From NCBI GenBank assembly GCA_039602395.1, contig JBCNJP010000008.1:16436354-16500353 (forward strand): DNA of 64,000 bases, read 5' to 3'. Below the pieces are notes generated by a model that saw only the letters and a list, made by a program, of their open reading frames with translations, did no database searches and had not been told where the DNA came from. Position numbers and translations under genes: made by a program. The number at the start of each line of letters is the position of its first letter. Position 1 is the stretch's first letter. Below are positions 1 to 12,236 of the stretch, piece after piece. Origin of the DNA: Deinandra increscens subsp. villosa (lineage: Eukaryota > Streptophyta > Magnoliopsida > Asterales > Asteraceae).

Positions 1-187
1 GAACGTACACTTGATGCAGAACTCAACGTAGACACTCACGGATCATTTTGGACGTAAAATTCGTATAGATTGGATGTGAAACAGAGAAGCAATGATGAAA
101 TTTCGACCAAAAAAGTTGTTTCTCTCTCTAGAAACACAAAACCGATCACAGATCACAGCAAAAGAGCAAACTTGCTCTGATACCACC
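1..187 (-). mobile_element. Leader of minus-strand copia element C (runs off window)
   Basis: Read on the minus strand, this is what follows the LTR of element C: a primer-binding site and then untranslated leader. No ORF is supported. The element continues beyond base 1, so its coding part cannot be seen. The identification rests on the adjoining LTR (188-398), which matches the complete LTR copy at 17911-18254. Confidence 0.6.
174..185 (-). other. tRNA-iMet primer-binding site of element C
   Basis: The minus strand reads TGGTATCAGAGC, the sequence complementary to the 3' end of plant initiator-Met tRNA and the usual copia primer site. It lies two bases inside the LTR end, which fixes the orientation of element C as minus. 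Confidence 0.8.
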
Positions 188-398
188 TATAAATCACATA
201 TGAGGATCTTACTAATGCATGATTGTAATCGGATTCAAAACACATGAGGTAAATAATGATTCTTTGATTGATCACAAGCTCGATTACAGAGAGAGAGAAT
301 ACAGAGAGTAAACACTATAGAAAACACACAGTTAAGCACTCAACCCTCACCACTACTCTCTAACACACGAGCTAAACATATTTATAGTAGACTGTCCG
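188..398 (-). repeat. LTR of element C, first copy, left part (split by element D)
   Basis: Bases 204-398 match 17911-18105 closely. This is the 3' portion of a minus-strand LTR, and its other portion lies at 17785-17910 beyond element D. The LTR end nearest the primer site is expected to be CA but appears to read TA here, so the boundary at 188 is approximate. The break at 398 falls at the target site of element D. Confidence 0.8.
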
Positions 399-1060
399 TG
401 TAAGGAAAAATAGAGCTTGGAAGATTTCCGGCTGAAATGCCAATTTTACTAGTTCCGGCTGAAGTTGAAGTTGAAGCGGAATTCATACTTCAAGCGGAAC
501 AGGCAGTTCAAGCGGAAAGAAGCAGTTTTGTTTCTTAGCGAATATTCCGGGTGAACTCGTTTATCCACCAGATAAAGAGTTCAACCTGACTTTTCCTGAG
601 AAGTCTTTTCAGAAGTCCAATCCTGCAAAAGCTTCTCGTATGCTTCTAAATCTGATTCAAGCCGCTCTCCTAAAGTAGATTATTGCTGCCAAGACGCAAG
701 TCATTTCGATTGTCGATGTTTATTCTTTTGGTAGTTTATATTTGACTTTTATGTTTACGGTCTAGATTAGATCGCATGAGATCAATGGCTGTCATTGATC
801 TCATCTGCACTATATATAGCATGTAATCTCTTAGTTTACAAACATGGTCATCACTTGTAATAGTGTAGCTTTGAGTTAATGCAAATAGTGCCGAATATTC
901 GATATATCGTTGTTTTTACTATTCTGCAAATCAAGCATTTACATTATACAAGAGCTTAATATCGTTTAAGTAAAGTGAAATATAACTTTAATTCCGCAGG
1001 GTTATATTTGCAAGTAAAGGGCTTAGTTTTAGTTTATTCATAACTAATAACGATCCTACA
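399..1060 (+). repeat. 5' LTR of element D
   Basis: 662 bp from TG to CA. It aligns with the 3' LTR (652 bp) with five base substitutions plus one messy indel near 480-505, so the insertion is young. A TATA box (tatatata) lies at about 811-818, probably the start of transcription control. The first 150 bp hold several copies of a CGGAA motif (TTCCGGCTGAA, TTCAAGCGGAA) that recurs through the whole element. Confidence 0.95.
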
Positions 1061-1062
1061 AG

Positions 1063-1074
1063 TGGTATCAGAGC
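1063..1074 (+). other. tRNA-iMet primer-binding site of element D
   Basis: TGGTATCAGAGC starts two bases after the 5' LTR and is complementary to initiator-Met tRNA. Minus-strand DNA synthesis would start here. Confidence 0.93.
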
Positions 1075-2033
1075 TTTGGCTCTCACTTTGAAGACTTTCT
1101 GTGCTTCAAAGTCGATACTTTACTTGCTTACTTTACAAGCTTCGTTGTTTTATCTTTCTAAAAGTTTTTCAAAATGAGTGATTTCAGTTTAAGTTGCCCA
1201 AATGGCTCCTCCAACAAACCACCAATGTTCACTCCTGATGAATTTGGTACCTGGAAACTCAGGATGGAAGGTTTTGTTAGGATTTTGGACCATCGTATTT
1301 GGAAATCTTTCACTGAAGGACCCTACTCACCAATGGTTTCATCTGCTGATGATGCAGAAGTCAAAATACCTAAGCCATTAGATAAATATGTTGAATCTGA
1401 CTACACTGCTCTAGAATTTGACCATAAGGCATACTGGACTCTACAGGCTGCACTTTCTAATTCCATTTTAAGTGGGTTTAAAGGATATAAAACTGCATTT
1501 GACCTGTGGAATGCCTTAAGTGAAATGTATGAAGGAACCAGTGAAGTAAAAGAAAACAAGAAAGATGTTTTAAAACAAAAATATGAAAACTTTACTTTTA
1601 AATCTGGTGAAACAATGACAAACCAGTACTTGAGATTTGTCTCATTGCTTGATGAACTCCAAAAAGTGGATGTTAAACTAGAACAAGTAGATGTGAACAG
1701 AAAATTCCTACGTTCCCTGCCTTCTGTGTGGACAGTTTACACAGTAAGCATCAGGGAATGCAAGAATTTGAAAAAGATGAGACTCAGTGAACTTCATGGC
1801 ATACTCAGTGCTTATGAAATGGAACTAGATCTTAAACAAAGCTCATCTTCTGAATCAACTCAACTGTTCTCATCTGCACTAGTAACCACTGATTTTAACA
1901 GTCAAAGATCATCTAACTCATCATCATACTCCTCACCTATAGTCAGTTTCCCTGAGACACCAAGGTGTCAAGAAAATTTTTCAAACTCTTTTGAAAGTTC
2001 TCACAATCACTACTACAAAAACTGGCATTCTTG

Positions 2034-2325
2034 ACGTGCATTGCGCGTCAAGAAAGTGCCTTCTTGACACGCAAATGCGCGTCAAGGATGCGGGGGTCAA
2101 GAAGCTTCTTGACGCGCAAAATGCGTGTCAAGAAGCTCTTGACGCGCGAACAATGACACGCTATCCTTGACACTCCATTCTTGACACCCATATTGCGCGT
2201 CAAGAAAGGGTGTCGTCTGTGATTAATATATTTTTTATTTATAATATTTTTTTGTGTCGTCTGTTGATGACACGCAGATTTGCGTGTCATGCCTTTTATG
2301 ACACTCATTCTTGCGTGTCATCCTT
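2034..2325. repeat. Left subterminal palindromes of the CACTA element
   Basis: About seven imperfect copies of a palindrome built on TTGACRCGC-AA-TGCGYGTCAA, for example ttcttgacgtgc/gcgcgtcaagaa and cttgacgcgc/gcgtgtcaag. In CACTA elements such subterminal repeats are the binding sites of the accessory transposase protein. Here each site is itself an inverted repeat. Confidence 0.8.
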
Positions 2326-3490
2326 GTAAGTGTTTTTTTTTTTATTTTTTTCAAAAATTACTGATTTCCCTGTTAATAAATCATATTTCACAAAACCAAA
2401 ATACAGAATAGCTGCTGTACCAAAACAATGCATTTCATACAAATAGCAATTGAAAATAATTCGATTTCATGTTCATCATACATGCAATTCGATCACAATG
2501 ACAAAAGTAAAATGTTCAAAGTTTATATGCATATATATTGGATGACTACTACTACTTCACGTCCGTGTAAATGAAGTGGCAAGCGTAGGTCAACTATTCT
2601 TCACGAATCTCATCAAAATCAGCATCTGTGTAAACATTACTATCTCCACCAATCTGTGTAAAAGATAAATTACGAGAAAAAAATGATCATCAAAGATAAA
2701 GTTAATTAATTAAAATATGAGAAAGCTTACTTTGTTTTATCCATTAACATAATTTTGAAGCAATCTTGAGACCGTTCGGGCCCATTTGAGCTGTCCAACC
2801 CGTTTGACCCGTTAGAAATAGACATCATGACATTCGTATAGAGAACCCAAATTACAACGGCTTAACCTGTCAGATCAGTACATAACTTTATTAAGCATTC
2901 ATTATAAGTAGTCAAATAAAAATTAAGTCAGCAATAATACCTGGTCAATCTCGTTGACTTCTGCAATGTTATTGAAAGCAAATTCCAGCCATCATGGTTT
3001 TTGATCATCTGTTTGTTCTAAACTTCAAATGTTCTTACATCTATAAACTTGATGTTGATAAATACACATTAAACAAATGAAAACAGATTTAAGAATACTG
3101 GAAGAAACTTACTTGATTTTAATGATGAAAGCAAAATTAAGTATTTGTTAATGAGGGATTGAGGTGGTTATGAAAATAAAGGTGCACCAAATGCAGCAAC
3201 TGGGTGATTGGATATAAAAGTCCCAACTTGCAATGAGATTTTGGAACTGTTCAATTGGAAAAAAAGATATTACCATTACATAGGACCACGCCACATGAAC
3301 CTAATTAATCCACCAAATAAATGTATGTATATTGGAAAATATAGTTACATTCGTCACCAAACTTTTTGTCCACCAATATAATGAACATAACCACCTATAT
3401 AATACCAAAACCAACCATCGAGTAGCTTCACTCGTTTTCTCTTCATAAAACACTATAGATAGGTGGTCTTATGTGCATGTACTAGGTGGG

Positions 3491-3516
3491 CTAGAAGCGC
3501 CCGTTGCGCGCGACGG
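3491..3516 (-). mobile_element. Possible Helitron 3' end
   Basis: On the minus strand a GC-rich near-palindrome (CCGTCGCGCGCAACGG) is followed within about six bases by CTAG. Plant Helitrons end with a short GC hairpin then CTRR. No matching TC 5' end was found, so extent and identity are uncertain. Confidence 0.3.
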
Positions 3517-6389
3517 TTTTTATAAAAAACTTCATGTGCACCAATTAATCGCAAATCGTTGATCCAAGAAGATCTATTCCGGTGTAATCATCTCAAAGCA
3601 TACAATTCATGTTGGAAATTAGAAATCATGAACATGGCAATGTAGAGATACTTTAGTGCTTATTACCACTTTATAAGTGGCAAACAAATCCCCATGTAAA
3701 CCTATTCCAGAAAATCTAAATAACACTTGTTGAGACCTTGCTTTCTACATCATCAGAATGTATGGGTTCCCAAATTATATTTTGACTATTTATATGTATG
3801 GTTATAATGAAGTTCATGCAATGCATAATTGTAGTCTGATATGAGAATGGCTTTGAATTTTATCATGCTTAGACAAAAAAAATTAAAAAACAAAACCCAA
3901 TCTTTCTTTGTCTCCAGTTTTGTGTAAAATTTGGCTTGCCATTTCTCCTATCAACTCTTGAATTTACAAAATGACCTAATTAGAAAATATAGTTTGGTCT
4001 ATGTTATCAGTCCAAAATCATAAACCAAAAACATAGGAGGGGGAAGATAAGAAATCCTACCTTTATTTAACCTCAACTGCATAAACAGAGAAGATGAATG
4101 AAGCTTATAGCATCTGTCATGAAACTAAACTAAATTTAAATAAACTTGTATTGGTGTTCTCAATATGTAAGGTATGAATTACTTAACCATGTCAAGGATA
4201 GGCTAGATACTGAATGCTTCAACAAAATCGGTTGACTTCCTGAAGTCAAACCACAAATGTTTAAACAGCATGAATTACTCAAAGAGAGAAAAACAAAACA
4301 ACAGAAATGACTCAAAGAATGCCGGTTCAGATTTTTATCACTAATTTCGTATGGGTTTAAGTTGTAAGTGGAAGTGAATTTTTTTTATATTTAAAAATGA
4401 TGCATCACTAAAATGTAAATGTATGCATGTATTTGTAGTTACCATGTAATGAATATGTGTATATGAATAAATATTTCAAGCAATACAGAAGCATTAAATG
4501 AAGATCATGTATAAGTAAAGTTTGACTTATAAAATTTGTATTTGGTTATCAGGTAACATAAACATAGATGGCCACAACGTTAAATCAGTTCTGACTTGTG
4601 TTGAGCCATATGATTTGAAGTAAAAGATGAAGGATTTGGGGTGTCTATATCCACGTGTTGTGTATATAAGCATGTCCACATTGTATAATATTTGCTTATG
4701 TATTAATGGAATTTGGTAGGCATATGGTTGTAATCACATCCTACAATTCATCATATAAGACAAGATAAAATGAAAGTTGGAGGCGGGAAGTTAATATTTG
4801 AGGGACTTACAACGACTTGTTCTTGAGTTAAACTTAGGAGGTTAGCCAAAAAAAATTCTTTTGGTCTATTCCTAGAGCAAGCCGCCTTGGAACTACTGAT
4901 GGTGGGACTTCATCTTTAAATCTGTGCAAATAACGCAGCGAAAATATTAAAAGTGTTATTGAATATGGTTTTCATAGTAATTTTTTTACCAAATATTAAC
5001 AGGTGTGCCAATCTACTACCACTCGAATAGATGTACACCTTATTCGAAACAAAGACATAACCTCAAGATGTTAATGAAGACGTTAAGGATGTACGGCCGC
5101 ACATTGGGTCTCTCTGAAAAATTCAAGGTCATCAAATTTCATTAGTTTCCAACAAAAATATGAAGAGTACCTAAACCAACAAACTAAATCATATGAACTT
5201 TAAATCCAATTTTAAAAAGCATAAAAAAACACACAGTCATTAGTATCTACAACTAACATTAACAACATACTGAACGAAATAAAATCCAGTGATGACCCTA
5301 ATGCGAAGTTGAAGGCAACCGCAGAAAATGAAGAGAGTCAAAAAAGAACACGGTGAATCGTAGTCGCAGAGTTCCTAACCTAATTGAAACAAAAATCTTT
5401 AAAGAAAATTCAAAAATCAACATGCCCTGAATTTGAAAAAAAAAATAAAGAAGATAAGTGATGAATGCAAAATTGGTAATTAATTAGGCCAAAAGGCAGA
5501 ATTTACCAAACACTTCAAAATGGTGGAAAAGTCCCTTTATATACCACTTATTTTGTTAGGATTTAAGGTGTCCACTGTTCAGACATTTCAAATTTAGCCA
5601 AACACTTTTTTGTAACTTTCTTTGTAGCAACACTATGAAAATTAATGAAAGAAAGCGAATATGTGCTCATTGTAGGATATTAGATACCCATACCTTTGTG
5701 TAACGGAAGGGGTAATAAGAACCCTAGGTCACTGTGACTGCTTGAAGAAGAAAACAACTATTGCAAGAAAACACGAAACAAAACAAATCAGAGCCTCAAA
5801 TTTGTGGCTATCAACCATTTAAACGGGCGGAAAATCGATCAAGGTTTGGGGATTTACCTTAGCCATCACGATCCGCCTCGAACAGGACATGCAATTACCA
5901 ATCTAAGCCGGAAAGCCTTTATCTCGGTCGAAGAGTTCGCATCAAACAACCAGAGCGATTCATTTCGTATCGAACAACCAGAGAAATCAAAGGGTTCGCA
6001 TCAAAGAATAAAACATAGAAATAGAATTTCGATACTAAAAAAAATTAAATTTAAGAGCAAATACAAATCCGATGAAAAAACTATGGAATAATAACTTCAG
6101 TACCTTAAGTTTTTGATTAAGATTGAGAGCTACCATCACGATTAAAAATCTGTTACCGATTCCGATTCGTAGATGGTCCAACAGCAATGGTTTCGATTAA
6201 CATTTAGAATGGATAACGGCTGCGCTAGAGGAGAGGTGCGAGAGAGATTTCAGAGCGGCAGATTGGGTTTAGGGTTTGAAGGAAGTCCGAGTGTTTTGAG
6301 GGAAAATAGAGGCTGAAAAATTGAAAATTAGGGCAAAATATTGGGGGGGGGGGGGGGAGGAATTTGGAGCCAAAAAATTAAAAGACGAC

Positions 6390-6580
6390 ACTTTCTTCTT
6401 GACACGCGGTTTTTATATGTCCTCCGTGTTTTTTTTTTGAAATATGACAGAAATTCTTGACACGTAAAAATGCGTGTCATGAATTCTTAGGAATTACCTA
6501 TAATTGACATTTTATTTTGACACTTCAGTTTTTGCACGTCAAGAATTATCGAGTGTCATCGTTCGCGTGTCAAGGAAGGC
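6390..6580. repeat. Right subterminal palindromes of the CACTA element
   Basis: At least three copies of the same motif as at the left end (cttgacacgc, cttgacacgtaaaaatgcgtgtca, gcacgtcaag), close to the right terminal inverted repeat. They match the left cluster in sequence and confirm that both ends belong to one element. Confidence 0.75.
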
Positions 6581-8726
6581 AGTTTTTGTAGTAGTGAATG
6601 CTCATGTAGCAGCTGACTCTTATCAAGGTTTCATACCTGAAGATCTTGAGTGCATGGGTGCTGATGATTTAGAAGAAATGGATATAATGACCCAACTTGC
6701 CATGGTTTCTGTAAGAGCTCAAAGGTTTTACAAAAGGACAGGTAGAACCTACAAGGGAGCAAAAGGTGCTCACATAGGCCTTGACAAAAGCAAAGTCAAA
6801 TGCTACAACTGTCACCAACTTGGTCACTTTGCAAGAGAATGCTCTCTACCAAGAAGAGAAGGACAGAATCAGAACCATGCTCAAGGGAAAAATCATGGAG
6901 GAAGCAACTCAAACAACAACAATTCTGGAAACAACTCAGGCTCACACCCCACCCCACCAAAGCCAACCGGAAGTCAAAACCATTAGAACGTGGTAGCTGC
7001 TGTAGCAAATCAAACATCATGTGTTGAATGGGAAGATTTCGTTGCTGAGTTTGAACCCATCAACTATGCTTTAATGGCCAAACAGGACTCCATCACAGAT
7101 CAGGTAAATTCTATCCCTGAAAAGGTCTTAAAGAATCTATGTAGTCCTGCCTGCATAGAACAAGTGGCAAAATATCAAAATCACAACACTGATTTGATTG
7201 ATGAAGTTTCAAACTTAAATGAGTTAAAGGAATGTTTTAAGAAAACTGAATCATCATACATTTCAAAAATTGAAAACTTAACCAAAGAGTATGAACAGTT
7301 AAAACAAACCAACTCAGTGCTTGAAACACAGCTTGATGACTTGCTGTCAAAACTTGAAAAATCAAGAAATGAAACCAAAGATGCTAAGGCTGAGGTTGAT
7401 GTTCTTGAGATCAAGCTGAAAGATGCTTTGTTTACTTGTGATAAATTTCAAACAGCAAACAAAAAGGCTGAAAAACTATGGATGGGAGGGATGTATGGTA
7501 AAGCAGGTGTTGGCTATAACTCTGTTGAGCCACCAATTGAATACTCACCTGCAATCAAACCAATTGAAGCTTTAAAATCAGAATGCAAAGTTAGTCTCAT
7601 AGTTGATGACATTTCATCACAATCCAGTTCTGAAAACACTGTTGAGTCTAGCACATCTGCTTCAGCTGACCAATTAAACATTTTGAAACCATCAATTGCT
7701 GTTCCTCCACCAACTGTTTATGAACCTAAGGATTCAAAAGTTGGAGGAAAGCAACCTGAGCAACCAAAGGGAAGTCAAACTCAAAGGTTTGGTCAAGTAA
7801 ACTTTAAGCAAGTAACCAAAATTGAGTCTCCCAGGAAATTTGAAACCAAAATTGTTGAGTGCATGTGCTGTGGTGAACAAGGTCACCTAGCTGCTGTCTG
7901 TCAGTTTAACCCAATGAGTAAAGTCAGACCATTTCAAAAGCCAAAACCTGTTTTGAAACCAAAAGCCGATTTTCAAAAGAAGCTCACAGGAAGAATCTCA
8001 CCTATGAAAAATCACACTTTGAAGCATTTTGGATCTGAATCCAACAGAGTTTTAGTTGGTAATGATAGAAATGGTAGTTTCACTGCTTTAAAGCAAAATC
8101 GTTTTCCGGCTGAAGTTCAAGCGGAACATTTTTCCGCTCAAACTCATGTTCAACCGGAAAATAAATTTCAACCCAGATCAGCTACTGCTCCAAAGCAGAG
8201 ACCTCAAGTTCATTTTGCTGATGGGTTTGAATATTTTGAAGCTCAAGGAAGAAGAAACCCCTCCAGAGGAAAGGTCACCTCTAGAGAAAATTTTTCAAGA
8301 AACAGCAAACCCAATCAATTTGAAACTGTATTAGCAAATGGTTCAAGTGGAAATCATTATGTTCCACTTCAGGGGGGGGGAGTTTAAATCAAAGCAAACA
8401 TTTTCCTCAAAGATTTTCAAAATCACCTGAAAAAACTAAGTTGGTTAATCAAGAAAGTGAAAAACTTAAGAAACTAACTAACAAGCAAAGAAAGTTTAAA
8501 GAATATAGGGATAGAAAAATTGCTGCAAAAAGGAACACCAAATATGAAAGGTCTAGTCAAACAAGTGCTCAGTATGAGAACTTCAGTTTGGACAATGATG
8601 ATCTGTTAAATGAAGCTCCAGTTGTTAATACTCTAGTACTCAAAGAGTACAGGTATAATGATGCTTATGGCAGACCCAAGACCACTCAGGCTTGGGTCCC
8701 CCATAGAAATTAATCATTTCTGATAT

Positions 8727-11700
8727 GTGCAGGTGCAAAATAAAGGCCAGAATAGCCTATGGGTAGTTGACAGTGGTTGCACTTGCCACATGACAGGGAA
8801 TAAGCACATTCTGGAAAATACAAAAAGAATCAATGGAGGACCAGTTGCCTTTGGAAGCACAAAAGGCCATATCACAGCACAAGGTGATGTGACAAATGGA
8901 CTGGTAAAATTTGACAGAGTCAATTTTGTTGATACATTGAATTTTAATTGGCTTAGTGTCTCACAAATGTGTGACAAGAATTTAAATTTAATGTTTAATG
9001 AGAAAGAGGCAATAGTTCTCGAACCTGGTGTTAAAATTCCTGATGAATTGATAATGCTTAAGGCACCTAGGAGAGATGGACTATACATTCTGGATATGTC
9101 AGTGGCTACACCTTCATGTGGCACTGCTTGCTTTGTATCCAAGGCCTCAGTTGACGAATCTGATCTTTGGCATAGGAGGTTAGGTCATGTGAACTACAAA
9201 AACATGAACAGAATTGTAAATTTAGGCTTGGTTAAGGGTCTTCCTAACAAGCACTTTATTTGTTCTGAAAACTGTGTGCCATGTCTCAAGGGCAAGCAAC
9301 ACAGAACCTCTTTCAAGCCAAAAGTTGAATCTTCAATCTCAAAACCTCTAGAGCTTTTGTACATGGACTTATTTGGTCCAACTAGAGTAATGAGTCTAGG
9401 AAAAAGGTCATACTGCTTTGTTATAATTGATGATTTTTCTAGATATACTTGGGTTTTCTTTCTCAAAACAAAAGATGAAACTGCTGAATTGTTGAAAACT
9501 CTTGTCATTAGTTTAGAAAATCAATCCATTCTTAAAGTCAAAACAATCAGATGTGACAATGGCACAGAATTTAAAAATCATGTTCTGAATTCATTTTGTG
9601 AGGAAAAGGGAATTTTGAGGCAATTTAGTGCTCCTAGAACTCCACAGCAAAACGGTGTTGCTGAGAGGAGAAATAGGACATTGATTGAAGCTGCCAGGTC
9701 AATGTTGGCAGACTCTAAGCTCCCTGTGATATTTTGGGCTGAAGCAGTGAACACTGCCTGCTATGTCCAAAACAGGATCTTAATTGTTAAGGGAAAGAAT
9801 AAAACACCTTATGAGCTTTGGAGAAAAAGGAAGCCAAACATTTATTTCTTTAAGCCATTTGGTTGTTCCGTCACTATTTTAATAACCAATGAGTCTTTGC
9901 CTAAGTTTGCTGAAAAGGCAGATGAGGGTTATTTTGTTGGTTACTCTGGTGTGTCAAAGGCATTTAGAGTATACAACAAGAGAACTAAAATTATTGAGGA
10001 AACCTTAAACGTATCTTTCAATGAAAAATCTGCCAACAATTTTAAGTCTCAGCCAAGCTGGTTATTTGATATTGATGCACTAACCACTGCTTTCAACATG
10101 ACTGTTGATAAGCCTGTGAGCTATCTAGTGCAGGAACAAAACTTTAACAGGTCTGCTGATGAACATTGGAAGAAAAATCAAACTGTTAATGAGAAGTCAA
10201 TCTTCTTCTCTTCAATGAGTTCTGAACCTGTTTTCCCAAGAAATGACAAGAAACTGACTGAAATAATTCAAATTGAAGAAGAAATTGTTCCGCTTGAAGT
10301 TCAAGCTGAACATATTTCTCCGGTTCAAGTTCAACCGGAAAATCAAATTTCAGAAACTGAAGAGAATACTGAATCAGAGTCAAATGAAGCTGGAAACTCA
10401 CATGATAGCACATCAAATGAGCTCAATTCAGATCATCTGATCTACAATTCAGATACCAATTCTCTTGAATCAGTTGGAGTTTCAGATCCTACGTTACAAC
10501 TTGAAAATGTTGAGCTTGATCACAGACTTCCTCAGCTCAACATACCCTCAAATGGAAGAAGCCATGAATTTCCTATGTTCATTGATAGAAGAATCAACAG
10601 AGATCATCCAGCGGGAAATATTATTGGAGAAGCTTCAGCTCCAGTGCTAACAAGAAGTAGATCTGCAAATGCAAATATCTGTTTGCATGCTGCATTTTTG
10701 TCTCAAGAAGTACCCAAGAAGGTAGCAGATGCCTTAGAAGACAACAGCTGGGTAGAGGCAATGCAAGAAGAACTATTTCAGATAAACAAGCAAAAGGTTT
10801 GGGAATTGGTGGATCTGCCTGATGGAGCAGAACCAATTGGAACAAAATGGGTGTTCAGAAACAAAAAAGATGACAGGGGAATTGTTATCAAGAATAAAGC
10901 AAGACTGGTTGTGCAAGGCTATGTACAGGAGGAAGGCATTAATTGTGATGAAGTCTTTGCACCAGTAGCCAGGTTGGAAGCAATCAGAATCTTCCTAGCC
11001 TATGCTGCATTTAAAGACTTCCAAGTATATCAAATGGATGTGAAAAGTGCTTTCCTGTATGGCCTCCTGGAACAAGAAGTCTATGTCAATCAACCTCCTG
11101 GTTTTGAAGACCCTCACCATCCGAACAAGGTATGCAAGCTAATCAAAGCTTTGTATGGTCTCAAACAAGCCCCTAGAACCTGGTATGAAACTCTTTCCAA
11201 TTACCTTCTAGTAAATGGCTACAAGAGAGGAGCAATTGGCAAAACTCTTTTTGTTAAACTGTTGGTAATGACATGCTAATGGTCCAAATTTATGTTGATG
11301 ATATTATTTTTGGTTCATCTAACACTTTGTTGTGCAAGGAGTTTGAAACTTTGATGCAGTCAAAATTTTAAATGAGCTCCATGGGAGAACTAACCTTCTT
11401 CCTAGGGCTTCAAGTAAAGCAAACTGCAGACGGAATCTTTCTGAATCAATCAAAGTACATCCAAGACATGCTGAAGAGATTCGACATGTTATCATGCTCA
11501 AGTACCAAGACTCCAATCTCCACTTCCCACAAGTTAACTAATGACTTAAGTGGAAAGCCAGTGGACGTGCACATGTATAGAGCAATGATAGGCTCTCTAA
11601 TGTATCTCACAGCTAGTAGACCTGACATCATGTTCAGTGTTTGCTTATGTGCTAGATATCAATCTTCTCCAAAAGAGTCACACATGCTCGCTGTTAAGAG

Positions 11701-12236
11701 AATTCTCAAGTACCTAAAAGGGCAACCCAAACTGGGTTTTGTGGTATCCCAAGAACTCTGACTTCTCTTTCAAAGCATACACAGACAGTGATTATGGAGG
11801 ATGTGATATAGATAAGAAATCAACATCAGGAGGATGTCAATTTCTAGGAGAAAGGCTTGTCTCTTGGCAATGCAAGAAGCAAACATGTGTTTCTACTTCA
11901 ACTGCAGAGGCGGAGTACATTGCTGCCTCAAGTTGTTGCAGCCAAGTCCTTTGGATCCAAAATCAGATGCTTGATTATGGAATCACATTCATGGAGACTC
12001 CTATTCTTGCAGACAACAACAGTGCCATTTCCATCGTTAACAATCCCGTGAAGCACTCCAAGACCAAACACATTGACATAAGGTATCACTTTATTAGAGA
12101 TTGTGCTGAAAAGAATTTAATCAAATTATTTAAAGTTCACACTGATCATCAACTGGCAGATTTGTTTACAAAAGCTTTCGATGAGGCAAGATTTTTCTAC
12201 CTCATTACAGCCATTGGGATGATGAACTTTGAATAA
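8727..12236 (+). pseudogene. pol: pol of element D (protease, integrase, RT, RNase H), three lesions
   Basis: The polyprotein that would mature gag, copy the RNA and insert the DNA. In order: aspartic protease (VVDSGCTCHMTG), GAG-pre-integrase zinc region (HRRLGH...CVPCLKGK), DDE integrase core (MDLFGP; RCDNGTEF; PQQNGVAERRN), RT (KWVFRNKKDD; QMDVKSAFLYG; YVDDIIFGS) and RNase H (AYTDSDYGG; TSTAEAEYIA; KHIDIRYHFIRD). The frame is lost by a 1-bp deletion just before the YVDD motif (about 11256), a TAA replaces Glu at 11369-11371 before MSSMGEL, and a 1-bp insertion near 11736 precedes RNase H. The integrase and protease motifs look intact. The start near 8727 lies 14 bases after the gag stop and in a different frame, as in other Sireviruses. 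Confidence 0.93.

Larger units (their letters stand above)
2008..6596. mobile_element. CACTA (EnSpm) DNA transposon, non-autonomous
   Basis: The left end reads CACTACTACAAAAACTG and the right end is its exact reverse complement, a 17-bp terminal inverted repeat starting with the diagnostic CACTA. The 3-bp target duplication aat (2005-2007 and 6597-6599) is perfect, as expected for this superfamily. At 4589 bp it has no ORF resembling a transposase. Both ends carry clusters of short palindromes (subterminal repeats). The interior is AT-rich with a 15-G run at 6343-6357. On the minus strand at 2594-2653 there is a possible terminal exon relic (acidic tail with a stop, preceded by a TTTTACACAG acceptor), but it is too short to identify. 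Bases 2340-6380 otherwise show nothing I can name apart from the possible Helitron end at 3491. Confidence 0.93.
1174..8713 (+). pseudogene. gag: gag of element D, split by CACTA and broken
   Basis: Encodes the capsid/nucleocapsid polyprotein of element D. The first block (1174-2007) carries the UBN2-like gag domain of plant copia elements, beginning MSDFSLSCPNG. The CACTA insertion (2008-6596) interrupts an Asn codon boundary, and the same frame continues at 6600. The second block has a CCHC knuckle (CYNCHQLGHFAREC, from about 6802), then a single in-frame TAG at 6984-6986, a Lys/Glu-rich coiled-coil stretch (7200-7450) and a second knuckle (CMCCGEQGHLAAVC, from about 7864). A run of nine G at 8372-8380 shifts the frame. 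The final part, ending AWVPHRN at 8711, lies in another frame. Two knuckles and a long coiled coil are usual for Sirevirus gag. Confidence 0.88.

Noticed and set aside
1174..2034. Host gene with a UBN2/DUF4219-like domain
   Set aside because: It directly follows an LTR and primer site and continues into copia gag and pol, so it is retrotransposon gag.
2048..2308. Minus-strand ORF of 86 codons
   Set aside because: It is made of the CACTA subterminal palindromes read through; it has no protein-like composition.
5804..6091. 95-codon plus-strand ORF in the CACTA interior
   Set aside because: No recognisable domain, basic low-quality composition, no supporting context; most likely chance.
6343..6357. 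15-G run as a regulatory G-quadruplex
   Set aside because: A single homopolymer, probably slippage or sequencing noise; no separate G-tracts.
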